A stretch of DNA of 64,000 nucleotides, from positions 1 to 64,000 of the forward strand of contig JAFXUJ010000007.1 of NCBI GenBank assembly GCA_017525025.1. The letters run 5' to 3'. Of this stretch, positions 8,414 through 17,528 are shown piece after piece. Under the pieces are notes generated by a model. It was not told the origin of the DNA. It did no database searches and saw nothing but the letters and a program-made list of their open reading frames with translations. Made by a program: the position numbers and the translations under genes. The DNA is from Elusimicrobiaceae bacterium. GTDB taxonomy: Bacteria > Elusimicrobiota > Elusimicrobia > Elusimicrobiales > Elusimicrobiaceae. Every line of letters begins with the position of its first letter. Within the stretch, counting starts at the first letter, position 1.

Positions 8414-9468
8414 TTATCTCTCCGTTCCGGATGGTTGACCAAGGTGCCCCAGTGATATTGCTCACTGGCCAGTAAGGAGCCGTCTTCTTTATAGATATTC
8501 CGGTGCCCTTCTAACATCCCATCGGCATAGAATTCTTCTAAATAGTGTTTCCCGGTGGGGAAAAAGCCGGTTCGTTCACCGCTTAAACGGCCATTGGAAT
8601 AATTTTCTTGATACCACAAAGTTCCTTCCGGAAAAAACAACTCACGTTTACCGTCCAATTTTCCGTCTGTATAGTTTTCTTCCCGTTCCTTATTTCCGTT
8701 CTCGTAGTAACATAGACGCGGGCCGCTTAGATGACCGTTTTTATAAAATTCCCGGCAGCGTAAAGTTCCGTTTTGTTGGGTAAGGGTTCGTTCTCCGTGT
8801 AAACGGGAATTTTTATAGTGGCAGATAGCCGTTAACACATCTTTTTGCGTATAGGTACAATAGGACGCCTCTCCCTGTAAAAAACCATCCGTATACAATT
8901 CGTGTGCCAACACGCGTCCATCCGGGGCGTAGCGGACCAGCTCTCCATTCAATTTATTGTCTTTGTAGTGGGCTAAGGTGATGAGTTTATCGTTTTCATC
9001 AAATTCTTTTACTTCTCCGTCCGGGATATTACCAAGCAGTTCCAAAGTGGCTCCATTGGAAGCAATGGTTTCTTCGGCCACTTCTTTTCCGTTGCTGTAA
9101 AAAGAATGGGCCCCTTTGGAAGTTTTTAAGGTCGTTCCGGTGTAGCGGGGCGCTTGCGGCTCGGCAGGTTCGGCTGTTTGGGGGGCCGATTCATGGATTT
9201 GTTGTAAATTCCCTTCTTTGTATTCTTCACTAAACGAAACTGTCCCATCCGTTAAGTTTATAACTTCTAATTTCCCATCCAGTTTGCCGTTATGAAAAGA
9301 TTTTAGCGTGGCCGAAGAAACCGTCAGTTCGGTTACTTGGCCTTCGGGCAACGTTCCCATGGTATGCACCACGTTTTGTTCCCGGTCTACAAATTCTTTT
9401 GCCAACGGTTTGGCTAAGTAATAGGTGCGATCGGCCGGGGTGGTGATGCAAATGATTTTCTCTTTCAT
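8410..9468 (-). CDS. MORN-repeat protein (YwqK-like)
   Basis: A 352-residue protein made mostly of MORN-type beta-hairpin repeats of roughly 22 residues, with the pattern YxNGxLxGxxxxYxxNGxxxxE (for example FYKNGHLSGPRLCYYENGNK and NYSNGRLSGERTGFFPTGK). The first 100 residues hold weaker repeats, then an Ala/Pro/Glu-rich break, then at least eight clear copies. No signal peptide is visible, so it is probably cytoplasmic. Similar proteins are often annotated as YwqK antitoxins, but no toxin gene lies beside it and no function is claimed. An AGGAG site lies 6 bases before the ATG. It is co-transcribed with ispE. Confidence 0.85.
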   Translation of the reverse strand: MKEKIICITTPADRTYYLAKPLAKEFVDREQNVVHTMGTLPEGQVTELTVSSATLKSFHNGKLDGKLEVINLTDGTVSFSEEYKEGNLQQIHESAPQTAEPAEPQAPRYTGTTLKTSKGAHSFYSNGKEVAEETIASNGATLELLGNIPDGEVKEFDENDKLITLAHYKDNKLNGELVRYAPDGRVLAHELYTDGFLQGEASYCTYTQKDVLTAICHYKNSRLHGERTLTQQNGTLRCREFYKNGHLSGPRLCYYENGNKEREENYTDGKLDGKRELFFPEGTLWYQENYSNGRLSGERTGFFPTGKHYLEEFYADGMLEGHRNIYKEDGSLLASEQYHWGTLVNHPERRDK

Positions 9469-9572
9469 AAAAAACTCCTGCTGGATTAAAGTATATACCT
9501 AAAAAATTGTAGCACATTTAGGCCCCGGGCGTTTTAGTACATAACAGGGAACGATTTTTAGACGGGCCCCCC

Positions 9573-9601
9573 TTGACAATTTGCGGTGTAGTTGCTAATC
9601 T
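9573..9601 (+). promoter_or_regulatory. Promoter of trxA
   Basis: TTGACA (9573-9578) and TAATCT (9596-9601) are separated by 17 bases. The start point is predicted near 9608, which gives a leader of about 32 bases with an AGGGGG ribosome site before the ATG at 9640. Confidence 0.8.
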
Positions 9602-9639
9602 TAAAAGAAGAGGAGTTTCACACGAATAGGGGGATCGGT

Positions 9640-9960
9640 ATGAGTGAAGTAGTTGTAACAGATGCAAATTTTGAAGAAGAAGTATTGAAGTATCAAGGGC
9701 CGGTAATGGTAGATTTTTGGGCTACATGGTGTGGTCCGTGCCGTATGTTGGCTCCGGTGATTGAAGAATTAGCCAAAGAATATGCGGGCAAAGTGAAAGT
9801 TTGTAAGCTTAATACGGATGAAGGCCCGGATATAAGTTCCAAATACCGTATCACTTCTATTCCTACGGTTATTTTCTTTAAGAACGGCCAGGTGGTAGCG
9901 CAGACGGTTGGTTTGCAATCAAAAGCAGCTTTGCAGGAAAAATTAGATTCTCTGTTGTGA
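9640..9960 (+). CDS. trxA: Thioredoxin
   Basis: A 106-residue thioredoxin with the redox motif WCGPC in FWATWCGPCRMLAPV and the cis-proline loop SIPTVIFF. It is a cytoplasmic dithiol reductant for ribonucleotide reductase, peroxiredoxins and repair enzymes. The start at 9640 is chosen because an AGGGGG site precedes it and MSEVVVTDANF matches normal thioredoxin N-termini; an in-frame TTG at 9592 lies inside the -10 region. Confidence 0.95.
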   Translation: MSEVVVTDANFEEEVLKYQGPVMVDFWATWCGPCRMLAPVIEELAKEYAGKVKVCKLNTDEGPDISSKYRITSIPTVIFFKNGQVVAQTVGLQSKAALQEKLDSLL

Positions 9961-9970
9961 GGGAAAACCT

Positions 9971-10417
9971 ATGAAAAAACACATATTTGGTTTAGCGGGA
10001 GCAGGCTTATTGTTAGTGGGAGCATTTTATTTGGTGCCAGCCCAAGAAAAGTTGCCGGATCTTCCTGTGCTAACGGAAAAAGGATACAATGCCGTTGGTA
10101 AAAAAGATGTGTTTGTCATGTTGGTGGGGAAGGATAGTTGCCGGCCTTGCCTCGTAGCCAAAAAATATTTAGTTCCCCTGTTGTTGGAGAGGTACAAGGG
10201 AAATCAGCATGTCCATGTGGTAAAGGTGGATATAGGGGAAGTGGATGCGTTTGAACGGGAATTCGTACGAGTATTTGAAGTCAAGGTAACCCCTACGCTC
10301 TTTGTAGTACAAGACGGACAGGTGTTGTGGGGACAGGAGGGCTTCGATAAAGAGGAAACGGACGCTGTTCTTAAAGATATCGCCGACGCCGTAAATGAGG
10401 CATTAAAAGCTATTTAA
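9971..10417 (+). CDS. Exported thioredoxin-like protein
   Basis: A 148-residue protein with an N-terminal hydrophobic signal or anchor (residues 5-24) followed by a thioredoxin-like fold. CRPC sits where the redox Cys pair belongs (VGKDSCRPCLVAKKYL), and VTPTLFVVQDG is the cis-proline region. It is probably periplasmic or anchored in the inner membrane, where it would handle disulfides or cytochrome-type thiols. It lies 10 bases after trxA and shares its transcript, which ends at the terminator at 10424. The redox direction cannot be inferred. Confidence 0.75.
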   Translation: MKKHIFGLAGAGLLLVGAFYLVPAQEKLPDLPVLTEKGYNAVGKKDVFVMLVGKDSCRPCLVAKKYLVPLLLERYKGNQHVHVVKVDIGEVDAFEREFVRVFEVKVTPTLFVVQDGQVLWGQEGFDKEETDAVLKDIADAVNEALKAI

Positions 10418-10423
10418 CACCTA

Positions 10424-10458
10424 AGGAACCCTTTTGAAAACAAAAGGGTTCCTATTTT
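10424..10458 (+). terminator. Intrinsic terminator after the trxA operon
   Basis: A 13-bp perfect stem (10424-10436 with 10441-10453) has a 4-base AAAA loop and an ATTTTCTT tail. The tail also contains a TATTTT that could act as the -10 for polA. Confidence 0.85.
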
Positions 10459-10470
10459 CTTACCTATTGT

Positions 10471-13053
10471 ATGACAGATTTTTCACCCCAATTTTTTTTA
10501 GTAGATGCGCATAATTTTTTACATCGTAATTATCATGCGCTTCCTAAATTAACTACCTCTTCCGGTCAAGAGGTGGGGGCGTTGTATGGTTTTGTGCGAT
10601 GGCTGATTAAGATGTTGCGGGATTATCATCCGGCCTATGTTGCCGTATGTTTTGATTCTCCCGGGGGGTGCGCTCGGCGCAAGACTTTGTGGCCGGCTTA
10701 TAAAGGAACACGCAAAAAGCCGGACGAAGCGTTGATAAGCCAATTGAATTTAGCACGTGATATGGTCGCACGGTTGGGGCTAACGGTGGTGGCCCGCCCG
10801 GGCATTGAAGCGGACGACCTAATGGCCTTTTTAGCTCAACAAGCGGCTCGTTTGCAAGTTCCCAGTGTATTGGCTACTACCGATAAAGACGTTTACCAAT
10901 TTTTAACGGAACAAATTCATATTTGGCCGGCGGGTGGAAAAGATGGGTTCAAAGGGCCCGAAGCGGCAGTAGAGAAATTTGGGGTAAAAGCCACTTTCTT
11001 GCCGGATTATTTTTCTATCGTAGGGGATGCCTCGGATAATATCCCCGGAGTTCGCGGGGTAGGGCCTAAGAGCGCTGTAGAGCTTATTGAAAAATTCGGC
11101 CACTTGGAAGATATTTTGCGGGCCGCCCGGAATGATAACCCGGGTATTAAACCGGCTTTAGCCAAAAAGATTTTGGAACACGAAGGAGAAGCCTTGCTTT
11201 CCAAGCAATTGGTTTGCTTTGATTCCAATTTAGATATGACGTTTGTGTTGGATGATTACCGGGTACATATGCCCCAGCGGCAGGTGTTGGCCGATTTATT
11301 TGCCCAGTATGAGTTCAAGAATTTATTAGATTTATTGCCGCCCCCGGTAACCGTATCCGTTCCCGAACCGACAACGGTTCCCGAAGCGGAGGAAATTTCG
11401 CTAGCCCAGGCATTAAAAAAAGCGGCCCTTGCCCCACGGATTTTCTTGCATGCGCAGGAAGATTTCTTGCTTTTGGGGCTGAGTGAGCGGGAATTATCCC
11501 TTACTCCACTGGCTGATATTGAGCCGTGGGAGTTAGCGGACTTAGCAAAACTGGTAGAAAATGATGCGGTGGAAAAATCCGGTTATGATTTAAAACTGAC
11601 GCTACGCGAATTGGGAATTAACACCCATGAAAAATTTATTCGTTGTTTTGATGGACGCTTAGCTCGCTATTTGTTAAATCCATCGGGAGATTTAAGTTTT
11701 TCCGGGGCTTGCGCAGATTATTTCTCCGTGCAAGTCAATGAAGAAGATCCGCGCGAGCTCCTTTTGGCTTATAACCGTTTTGGGTGGAAATTACAAGATG
11801 TTTTAACCCAAAAATTAAAAGAAAGCGGACAGTATGATTTATTTTGTAATTTGGAGTTACCGCTCATGGCGGTCTTGTGTGCGATGGAATTTACGGGTTT
11901 GCGTATCGATCCGGGGTGGTTGGAAAGTTTCCGGGCGCTATTAGAAAAAGAAATTCAAACCTTGCAACAAGCCATTGATGCGCGCGCCGGCTATTCGGTT
12001 AATATAAATTCTCCTAAGCAACTGAGTACCCTTTTGTTTGAACAAATGCATATTCCGCCTGTTAAACGCACCAAAACCGGTTACTCCACCGATGAAGAGG
12101 TGCTGGAAGAAATCGCCCAGACGTATCCCATTGCACATGATATTTTAGAATATCGTACCAATGCCAAACTGAAGTCAACGTATGTGGATAATTTGCTTCT
12201 CATGGCAGATGACGAAAACAAGGTCCACTCTTATTTGGATCAAACCGGTACGGTAACAGGGCGTCTTTCCAGTTCCAGCCCCAATTTACAAAACATTCCC
12301 GTCCGTACGGAAAAAGGCCGACTTCTGCGTAAAGCGTTTTGCGCCGCGCCGGGGCACCAAATGCTCAGTGTGGATTACTCTCAAATTGATTTACGCGTGC
12401 TAGCGCATGAAAGCCAAGATCCGGTGCTTATCCAAGCATTTTTGGACGGGGGAGATATTCATACCCAAACGGCTGCGCAGGTGTTTGGGGTAATGCCGCT
12501 TATGGTTACGGAGCAAATGCGCTCTAGTGCAAAGGCTATAAATTTTGGTATCATTTATGGACAGGGGCCTCTGGGGCTTTCCCAAGCGCTGGGGATTTCC
12601 ATGCGCGAGGCTAAAGAATACATAGACAATTACTTCCGCCAATTCCGCGTAGTGCGCGAGTGGATTGATGCTAATATCGCCGCCGCCCGTCAAAATGGAT
12701 ATGTCAAAACAATGTTAGGTCATGTGCGGTATTTGCCGGAATTTAATATGGGTGTGGGAGCCATGGCTTCTTTTGCGCAACGCGCGGCTATTAACACCAT
12801 TGTGCAAGGCGGTTCGGCCGATATTATTAAAAAGGCCATGATTGATGTTTTTTGTGCCTACCGCAATAGCCCGGTCCAAATGACTATGCAGGTCCATGAT
12901 GAGCTGATTTTTGAAGTGCCGCAAGAGAGTTTAATCCAAACGGCTACCCAAATTAAAACTTTAATGCAGCAAGCGGTTACTTTGCGGGTACCGTTAGTGG
13001 CGGCGGCCAAAGCCGGTGCGAACTGGTACGAAATGAAAAAGATCCCTCTATGA
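10471..13053 (+). CDS. polA: DNA polymerase I
   Basis: An 860-residue family A polymerase for gap filling and Okazaki-fragment processing. The 5'-nuclease domain covers residues 1-290 (LVDAHNFLHR, ATTDKDVYQFL, GDASDNIPGVRGVGPKSA). The 3'-5' exonuclease domain (about 310-460) lacks the DxE acidic motif, so proofreading is probably lost, as in Taq and Bst enzymes. The polymerase domain holds motif A DYSQIDLRVLAHE (Asp where most have Glu in IELR), motif B RSSAKAINFGIIYGQG and motif C VHDEL. No Shine-Dalgarno site precedes the ATG. The stop overlaps the coaE start. Confidence 0.96.
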   Translation: MTDFSPQFFLVDAHNFLHRNYHALPKLTTSSGQEVGALYGFVRWLIKMLRDYHPAYVAVCFDSPGGCARRKTLWPAYKGTRKKPDEALISQLNLARDMVARLGLTVVARPGIEADDLMAFLAQQAARLQVPSVLATTDKDVYQFLTEQIHIWPAGGKDGFKGPEAAVEKFGVKATFLPDYFSIVGDASDNIPGVRGVGPKSAVELIEKFGHLEDILRAARNDNPGIKPALAKKILEHEGEALLSKQLVCFDSNLDMTFVLDDYRVHMPQRQVLADLFAQYEFKNLLDLLPPPVTVSVPEPTTVPEAEEISLAQALKKAALAPRIFLHAQEDFLLLGLSERELSLTPLADIEPWELADLAKLVENDAVEKSGYDLKLTLRELGINTHEKFIRCFDGRLARYLLNPSGDLSFSGACADYFSVQVNEEDPRELLLAYNRFGWKLQDVLTQKLKESGQYDLFCNLELPLMAVLCAMEFTGLRIDPGWLESFRALLEKEIQTLQQAIDARAGYSVNINSPKQLSTLLFEQMHIPPVKRTKTGYSTDEEVLEEIAQTYPIAHDILEYRTNAKLKSTYVDNLLLMADDENKVHSYLDQTGTVTGRLSSSSPNLQNIPVRTEKGRLLRKAFCAAPGHQMLSVDYSQIDLRVLAHESQDPVLIQAFLDGGDIHTQTAAQVFGVMPLMVTEQMRSSAKAINFGIIYGQGPLGLSQALGISMREAKEYIDNYFRQFRVVREWIDANIAAARQNGYVKTMLGHVRYLPEFNMGVGAMASFAQRAAINTIVQGGSADIIKKAMIDVFCAYRNSPVQMTMQVHDELIFEVPQESLIQTATQIKTLMQQAVTLRVPLVAAAKAGANWYEMKKIPL

Positions 13054-13634
13054 CAAAATGCCACACACATACCCGGCTGATAGGCCTCACGGGAAATATA
13101 GCCAGCGGAAAAAGCGCCGTGCTTACTTATTTGGCTCAATGCGGCGCGCAAACCTTGTCTTGTGATGCATTAGTGCGGGAGTTGTACCAAAAGCCCTGTG
13201 TACGGCAACAGTTACAAAAGTGGTTTTCTTCGGCGCAGCCGGCCGAAGTAGCGCAGCAGGTCTTTGCCTCAGCTTCCGCACGGAGAAAATTAGAACGGTT
13301 TTTACATCCGTTGGTATGGGAGCGCGTGCAACAATTTTTGGCGTCTTGCTCCAAAGGTTGGCTTGTGTTGGAAGTGCCGCTTTTGTTTGAAACGGATTGG
13401 TACACGCGTATGGATTTGACCGTTTTGGTGGCCGGTTCTCAGCGTACGTTGGCCAAACGTTTGCGGGCCCGTGGGCTATCCAAGGAATCTTATCAAAGCC
13501 GTTTGAATGCGCAAATGCCGCAAGAAGATAAAATGAAATTGGCGGATATAATTCTTTTTAATGATAGCTCTAAACAAGCGCTAGCAGCTAAAACAAAACG
13601 CCTATACCAAGCATTAGAAACTTTTTACGCATAA
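13050..13634 (+). CDS. coaE: Dephospho-CoA kinase
   Basis: A 194-residue P-loop kinase for the last step of CoA synthesis. The Walker A motif reads [13 protein letters not shown]. The CoaE-type segments [12 protein letters not shown] and [13 protein letters not shown] (substrate and lid regions) are present, and [21 protein letters not shown] is the family's C-terminal block. The ATG overlaps the polA stop by four bases, so the two are coupled. Its product feeds the CoA-dependent synthase and carboxylase seen earlier. Confidence 0.94.
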   Translation: MTKCHTHTRLIGLTGNIASGKSAVLTYLAQCGAQTLSCDALVRELYQKPCVRQQLQKWFSSAQPAEVAQQVFASASARRKLERFLHPLVWERVQQFLASCSKGWLVLEVPLLFETDWYTRMDLTVLVAGSQRTLAKRLRARGLSKESYQSRLNAQMPQEDKMKLADIILFNDSSKQALAAKTKRLYQALETFYA

Positions 13635-13651
13635 AAGAAGGAGTCAACAAC

Positions 13652-15103
13652 ATGGAAGAAAATACCGCTCAGGAAAAGACTGAGAAAGTAGTAAAAGAAA
13701 CCAAAGCAGCCAAACCCGCAGGGGAAGCTGCCAAGACCGAACGGACCGGACGCCCGGCAGCGGATAAAAGACCGGCCTTGCGGCCCAACAACAACGGGGG
13801 ACGGCCGAATAACGTTCCGCCGCGCCAACCCAATGGGGCTAAACCTATGGACGCACGTGCCTTGAACAAATTAAGCGTGCCGGAACTCACTAAATTGGCG
13901 GTCAATTACAACATTGAAGATATTTCCGGCCTTCGCAAACAAGAGCTCATTGGCCGTATTATCGCGGTTCAAGCCAAACAAAACGGTTCCGTGTATGGCG
14001 GAGGCGTGTTGGAAATTTTGCCGGACGGTTTCGGTTTCTTACGTTCGGAAGAAAACAACTACTTAGCCGGAGCAGAAGATATCTATGTATCTCCTTCTCA
14101 AATCAAACGTTTTGGGTTGCGCAAAGGGGATACCATTGAAGGATTGATCCGTCCTCCCAAAGATAACGAACGTTTCTTTGCCATGTTGCAAGTTCAAAAA
14201 GTCAACGGCACGGATTCCGATAAAATCTACAATCGCCCGCTTTTTGAAAATTTGACTCCCTTGCACCCCAATGAACGGTATACTTTGGAATTGGACAAAA
14301 ATGCCCTTACGCAACGCGTCATTGATTTAATCGCTCCTATCGGTAAAGGACAGCGTGCGCTCATCGTGGCTCCTCCCAAAAGCGGTAAAACCATGATTTT
14401 GCAAGCCATTGCCCACTCCATTGCCGAAAATTACAAAGATGCCGTGTTGATGGTGCTTTTGATTGATGAACGTCCCGAAGAAGTAACCGACATGAGCCGC
14501 AGCGTAAAGGGCGAAGTCGTAGCTTCTACGTTTGACGAACCGGCCGACCGCCACGTACAAGTGGCGGAAATGGTCATTGAAAAAGCCAAACGCTTGGCCG
14601 AGCAAGGAAAGGATGTGGTTATTTTGTTAGACTCCATTACCCGCCTGGCTCGGGCTTACAACACCGTAGCTCCGTCATCCGGCCGTGTGCTTACGGGGGG
14701 GTTGGAAGCGACTTCCTTGCAAAAACCGAAACGCTTTTTAGGGGCGGCGCGTAACATTGAAGAAGGCGGTTCGCTTACCATTATTGCGACGGCTATGATT
14801 GATACCGGCAGCCGTATGGATGAAGTTATCTTTGAGGAATTCAAAGGTACCGGTAATAGTGAATTGTGTTTAGACCGCAAACTTTCGGAACGGCGTATTT
14901 TCCCGGCGGTAGATATTAACCGCAGCTCTACCCGTAAAGAAAATCTGCTTTTAAGTGAGGACGAACTCAACAAAGTATGGATCATGCGCAAAGTCTTGGC
15001 GCCTTTGGGCCCGGTAGATGCAATGACTATGTTGCTTGAGAAATTGTCGTCCACTAAATCCAATCAGGATTTCTTTAAGCAAATGGAACTGGGCACCTTT
15101 TGA
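13652..15103 (+). CDS. rho: Transcription termination factor Rho
   Basis: A 483-residue hexameric RNA helicase that ends untranslated transcripts. A low-complexity Lys/Ala/Pro/Asn-rich N-terminal extension (1-65) precedes the Rho N domain ([20 protein letters not shown]), the cold-shock-like RNA-binding domain ([12 protein letters not shown]), the P-loop [10 protein letters not shown] (Ser where E. coli has Ala), the Walker B segment [11 protein letters not shown] and the Q/R-loop region. It lies 17 bases after coaE. Many intrinsic terminators also occur in this window, so both termination modes are used. Confidence 0.96.
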   Translation: MEENTAQEKTEKVVKETKAAKPAGEAAKTERTGRPAADKRPALRPNNNGGRPNNVPPRQPNGAKPMDARALNKLSVPELTKLAVNYNIEDISGLRKQELIGRIIAVQAKQNGSVYGGGVLEILPDGFGFLRSEENNYLAGAEDIYVSPSQIKRFGLRKGDTIEGLIRPPKDNERFFAMLQVQKVNGTDSDKIYNRPLFENLTPLHPNERYTLELDKNALTQRVIDLIAPIGKGQRALIVAPPKSGKTMILQAIAHSIAENYKDAVLMVLLIDERPEEVTDMSRSVKGEVVASTFDEPADRHVQVAEMVIEKAKRLAEQGKDVVILLDSITRLARAYNTVAPSSGRVLTGGLEATSLQKPKRFLGAARNIEEGGSLTIIATAMIDTGSRMDEVIFEEFKGTGNSELCLDRKLSERRIFPAVDINRSSTRKENLLLSEDELNKVWIMRKVLAPLGPVDAMTMLLEKLSSTKSNQDFFKQMELGTF

Positions 15104-15124
15104 GGAAGTGAAAAATAAAATTAT

Positions 15125-15153
15125 TTCACAAAATCTGCCAGATATGGTAAAAT
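15125..15153 (+). promoter_or_regulatory. Promoter of rpmE
   Basis: TTCACA (15125-15130) and an extended -10 TGG-TAAAAT (15145-15153) are separated by 17 bases. The leader is about 26 bases with an AAAGGAAG ribosome site. A weak GTGAAA/TTTCAC inverted repeat just upstream may mark the end of the rho transcript. Confidence 0.7.
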
Positions 15154-15185
15154 AATCATATAGATTTTTGAAAGGAAGAAGAAAC

Positions 15186-15548
15186 ATGAAAGAAAAAATA
15201 CATCCTACTTATGAATTTGTAGAAGTTACTTGTGCGTGTGGAAATAAATTCATGACCCGTTCCACTGCGAAAACTTTAAAATTGGATATTTGCTCCGCTT
15301 GCCACCCGTTTTTTACCGGCAAACAAAAATTGTTGGATACGGAAGGTATGGTAGATAAATTTAATAAACGCTATGCCAAGACCGAAGGTAAGACTTTGGT
15401 CCGCAAACCGAAAACGGAAGTAAAAGCCAAAGCCAAATTAGCCCGCAAACCGGCCGCTGCCGTTAAAAAAGCAGTTGCTAAAAAACCGGCAAAAAAAGCC
15501 GCGGCTAAAAAAGAAACCAAGGCAGAAGCAAAAAAAGAAGCCAAATAG
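15186..15548 (+). CDS. rpmE: 50S ribosomal protein L31 with Lys/Ala-rich tail
   Basis: The first 75 residues are a zinc-type L31: [20 protein letters not shown], then [13 protein letters not shown] and DKFNKRYAK. The CxC and CxxC pairs mark the zinc-binding form. L31 usually stops near residue 70; here a further 45 or so residues of alternating Lys and Ala follow (total 120). The tail resembles the one on the sigma factor. The ATG at 15186 is chosen by its AAAGGAAG site and family alignment. The gene is monocistronic between its promoter and the terminator at 15561. Confidence 0.93.
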   Translation: MKEKIHPTYEFVEVTCACGNKFMTRSTAKTLKLDICSACHPFFTGKQKLLDTEGMVDKFNKRYAKTEGKTLVRKPKTEVKAKAKLARKPAAAVKKAVAKKPAKKAAAKKETKAEAKKEAK

Positions 15549-15560
15549 CAAGTGATTTTC

Positions 15561-15598
15561 AAAAGAGCAGATGACCTTCGGGCGTCTGCTCTTTTTCT
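15561..15598 (+). terminator. Intrinsic terminator after rpmE
   Basis: AAAAGAGCAGA (15561-15571) pairs with TCTGCTCTTTT (15585-15595) around a TTCG-containing loop, and the T tract follows directly. Confidence 0.88.
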
Positions 15599-15616
15599 AT
15601 GTAAATAGGATTAGGT

Positions 15617-16675
15617 ATGGATACTTCTAAATATATTGCTGAGTTTAAACAGCTGGAACAAGAACTTTCCAGCGGGAACTTATCCGCTGCGGATTTGGCC
15701 ACCAAGGCCAAACGCCACGCTTTTTTAAAACCCATTATTGAAAAGGAACAAGAAATCAACGCAGTGGAAAAAGCCATCGCAGATGACCGCGCCATGATTG
15801 AAGCGGGGGAAGATAAGGAACTCGTCAAAATGGCAGCTGATGAACTGGCCGAACTGGAAGAAAAATTGCCCGGCTTGCAAAAAGAGCTCCGCATTTTAGT
15901 TATTCCGCCCGATCCGAATGATTCTAAAAATATCTACTTGGAAATCCGTCCCGGAGCCGGGGGGGAAGAATCTGCTTTATTTGCGGCCGAGCTCTTGCGT
16001 GTGTACCAACATTTCGCGCAAACGAAAGGGTGGGGGACGGAGTTGCTGGAATACACGCCTACCGGGCTCAAAGGCTGTAAATACGTTAGTATGTTTATTA
16101 AAGGGGACGGGGCATACTCGTGGCTTCGCATGGAAGCGGGTACGCACCGCGTGCAACGGGTACCGGATACGGAAACATCGGGCCGCGTTCATACTTCTAC
16201 GGTTACGGTAGCCATTATGCCGGAAGCCGAAGAAATTGATATTCAAATACGTCCCGAAGATTTGGAAATGGAAACCTGCCGATCCGGCGGAGCCGGCGGG
16301 CAGAACGTCAATAAAGTAGAAACCGCCGTGCGTATTTTGCATAAACCTACCGGTATAGTGGTTTCTTGCCGGGAAGAACGCCACCAAGGTGCCAACCGCG
16401 AAAAAGCCATGGCTATGTTGCGTGCCAAGCTCTATCAAATAGAGGAAGAAAAACGTAATAAAGAAATTTACGACGAACGCAAAAGCCAAGTCGGTACGGG
16501 CGACCGCTCGGAAAAAATCCGCACGTATAACTTTCCGCAGAGCCGCGTAACCGATCACCGCACCGATATTTCTTACCATAACATCATGGAAATTATGGCC
16601 GGGAATATTGAGCCGGTATTGGAAGATTTACGTGCCTGGCGCGTAGAACAAAAATTGAAAAATTTGCAAATCTAA
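15617..16675 (+). CDS. prfA: Peptide chain release factor 1
   Basis: A 352-residue class I release factor that reads UAA and UAG. The GGQ motif sits in [19 protein letters not shown], and the RF1-type stretch [20 protein letters not shown] is present. The C-terminal [20 protein letters not shown] block is typical. Its stop overlaps the start of prmC by one base (TAATG), and PrmC methylates the Gln of this GGQ, so the pair is a functional unit. Confidence 0.97.
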   Translation: MDTSKYIAEFKQLEQELSSGNLSAADLATKAKRHAFLKPIIEKEQEINAVEKAIADDRAMIEAGEDKELVKMAADELAELEEKLPGLQKELRILVIPPDPNDSKNIYLEIRPGAGGEESALFAAELLRVYQHFAQTKGWGTELLEYTPTGLKGCKYVSMFIKGDGAYSWLRMEAGTHRVQRVPDTETSGRVHTSTVTVAIMPEAEEIDIQIRPEDLEMETCRSGGAGGQNVNKVETAVRILHKPTGIVVSCREERHQGANREKAMAMLRAKLYQIEEEKRNKEIYDERKSQVGTGDRSEKIRTYNFPQSRVTDHRTDISYHNIMEIMAGNIEPVLEDLRAWRVEQKLKNLQI

Positions 16676-17511
16676 TGACAATTACCCAATTGTTATCCTC
16701 AGCCACTCAACGTTTAACTGCGGCCGGATCCGATGAGCCGCAAGCCAACGCCGAGTGGCTTTTAGCATGTACGTTGGGTGTTACCCGCACGTGGATTTTA
16801 TCTCACCCGGACTATACTCCTACACAAGAAGAACTTGCTTTGTATGAAAAATATATTACCCGCAAGGCCACCGGAGAGCCGCTTTCACACATCGTAGGAT
16901 ACCAGCCGTTTGGCGGGCTGGATATTCTGGTGTCGCCGGATGTGCTTACCCCACGCCCGGAAACCGAAGAACTGGTTGATTTGGTTTCCGCATTATACGA
17001 TCAAAAACAACCGTACGCTTTTTTGGACATGTGTACGGGGAGCGGGTGTATCGCGTGTGCGCTGGCAAAGCGCTTTTCCCATGCGCAGATTTTGGCGGTT
17101 GATGTGAGCGAAAAAGCATTATTTGTTGCGCAGAAAAATATAAAAAAATTTCGTTTGTATGAACAGGTGCATTTACTGCAAAGTAATTTGTGGGAAGGTG
17201 TTACGGGAACGTTTGATTTAATTATTTCCAACCCGCCGTATATTCCTTCGTCCATCGTGGATACGCTCACGAAAGAGGTGTTGCGTGAGCCGCGGTTGGC
17301 ACTTGACGGAGGGGCGGACGGGCTGGATGTTGTGCGCCCGTTGTGTTCGGCGGCGGGGGATTATTTGAATCCCGGCGGTTGGTTAGCGTTGGAATTATGC
17401 AAAGGCCAAGCTGCGGCCGTAGCACGCGGACTTTGTGAATTCGGCTGGAAAGCCGATGTAAAAAAAGATATAGTGGGAATAGAGCGTTTTGTATTAGCAC
17501 AAAAAATTTAA
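16675..17511 (+). CDS. prmC: Release factor glutamine methyltransferase
   Basis: A 278-residue SAM-dependent N5-glutamine methyltransferase. The SAM site reads FLDMCTGSGCIACALA, and the glutamine-binding motif is NPPYIP at about residues 186-191. The N-terminal helical domain carries LSHIVGYQPFGG and the TPRPETEELV motif. It overlaps prfA by one base, and its target is the release-factor GGQ. Confidence 0.96.
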   Translation: MTITQLLSSATQRLTAAGSDEPQANAEWLLACTLGVTRTWILSHPDYTPTQEELALYEKYITRKATGEPLSHIVGYQPFGGLDILVSPDVLTPRPETEELVDLVSALYDQKQPYAFLDMCTGSGCIACALAKRFSHAQILAVDVSEKALFVAQKNIKKFRLYEQVHLLQSNLWEGVTGTFDLIISNPPYIPSSIVDTLTKEVLREPRLALDGGADGLDVVRPLCSAAGDYLNPGGWLALELCKGQAAAVARGLCEFGWKADVKKDIVGIERFVLAQKI

Positions 17512-17528
17512 TGTTTTAGGGAGTTGTT

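Noticed and set aside
8410-9468. MORN-repeat protein as an antitoxin
   Set aside because: The YwqK antitoxin label is common for such proteins, but no toxin gene is adjacent; the partner gene is ispE. No toxin-antitoxin system is claimed.
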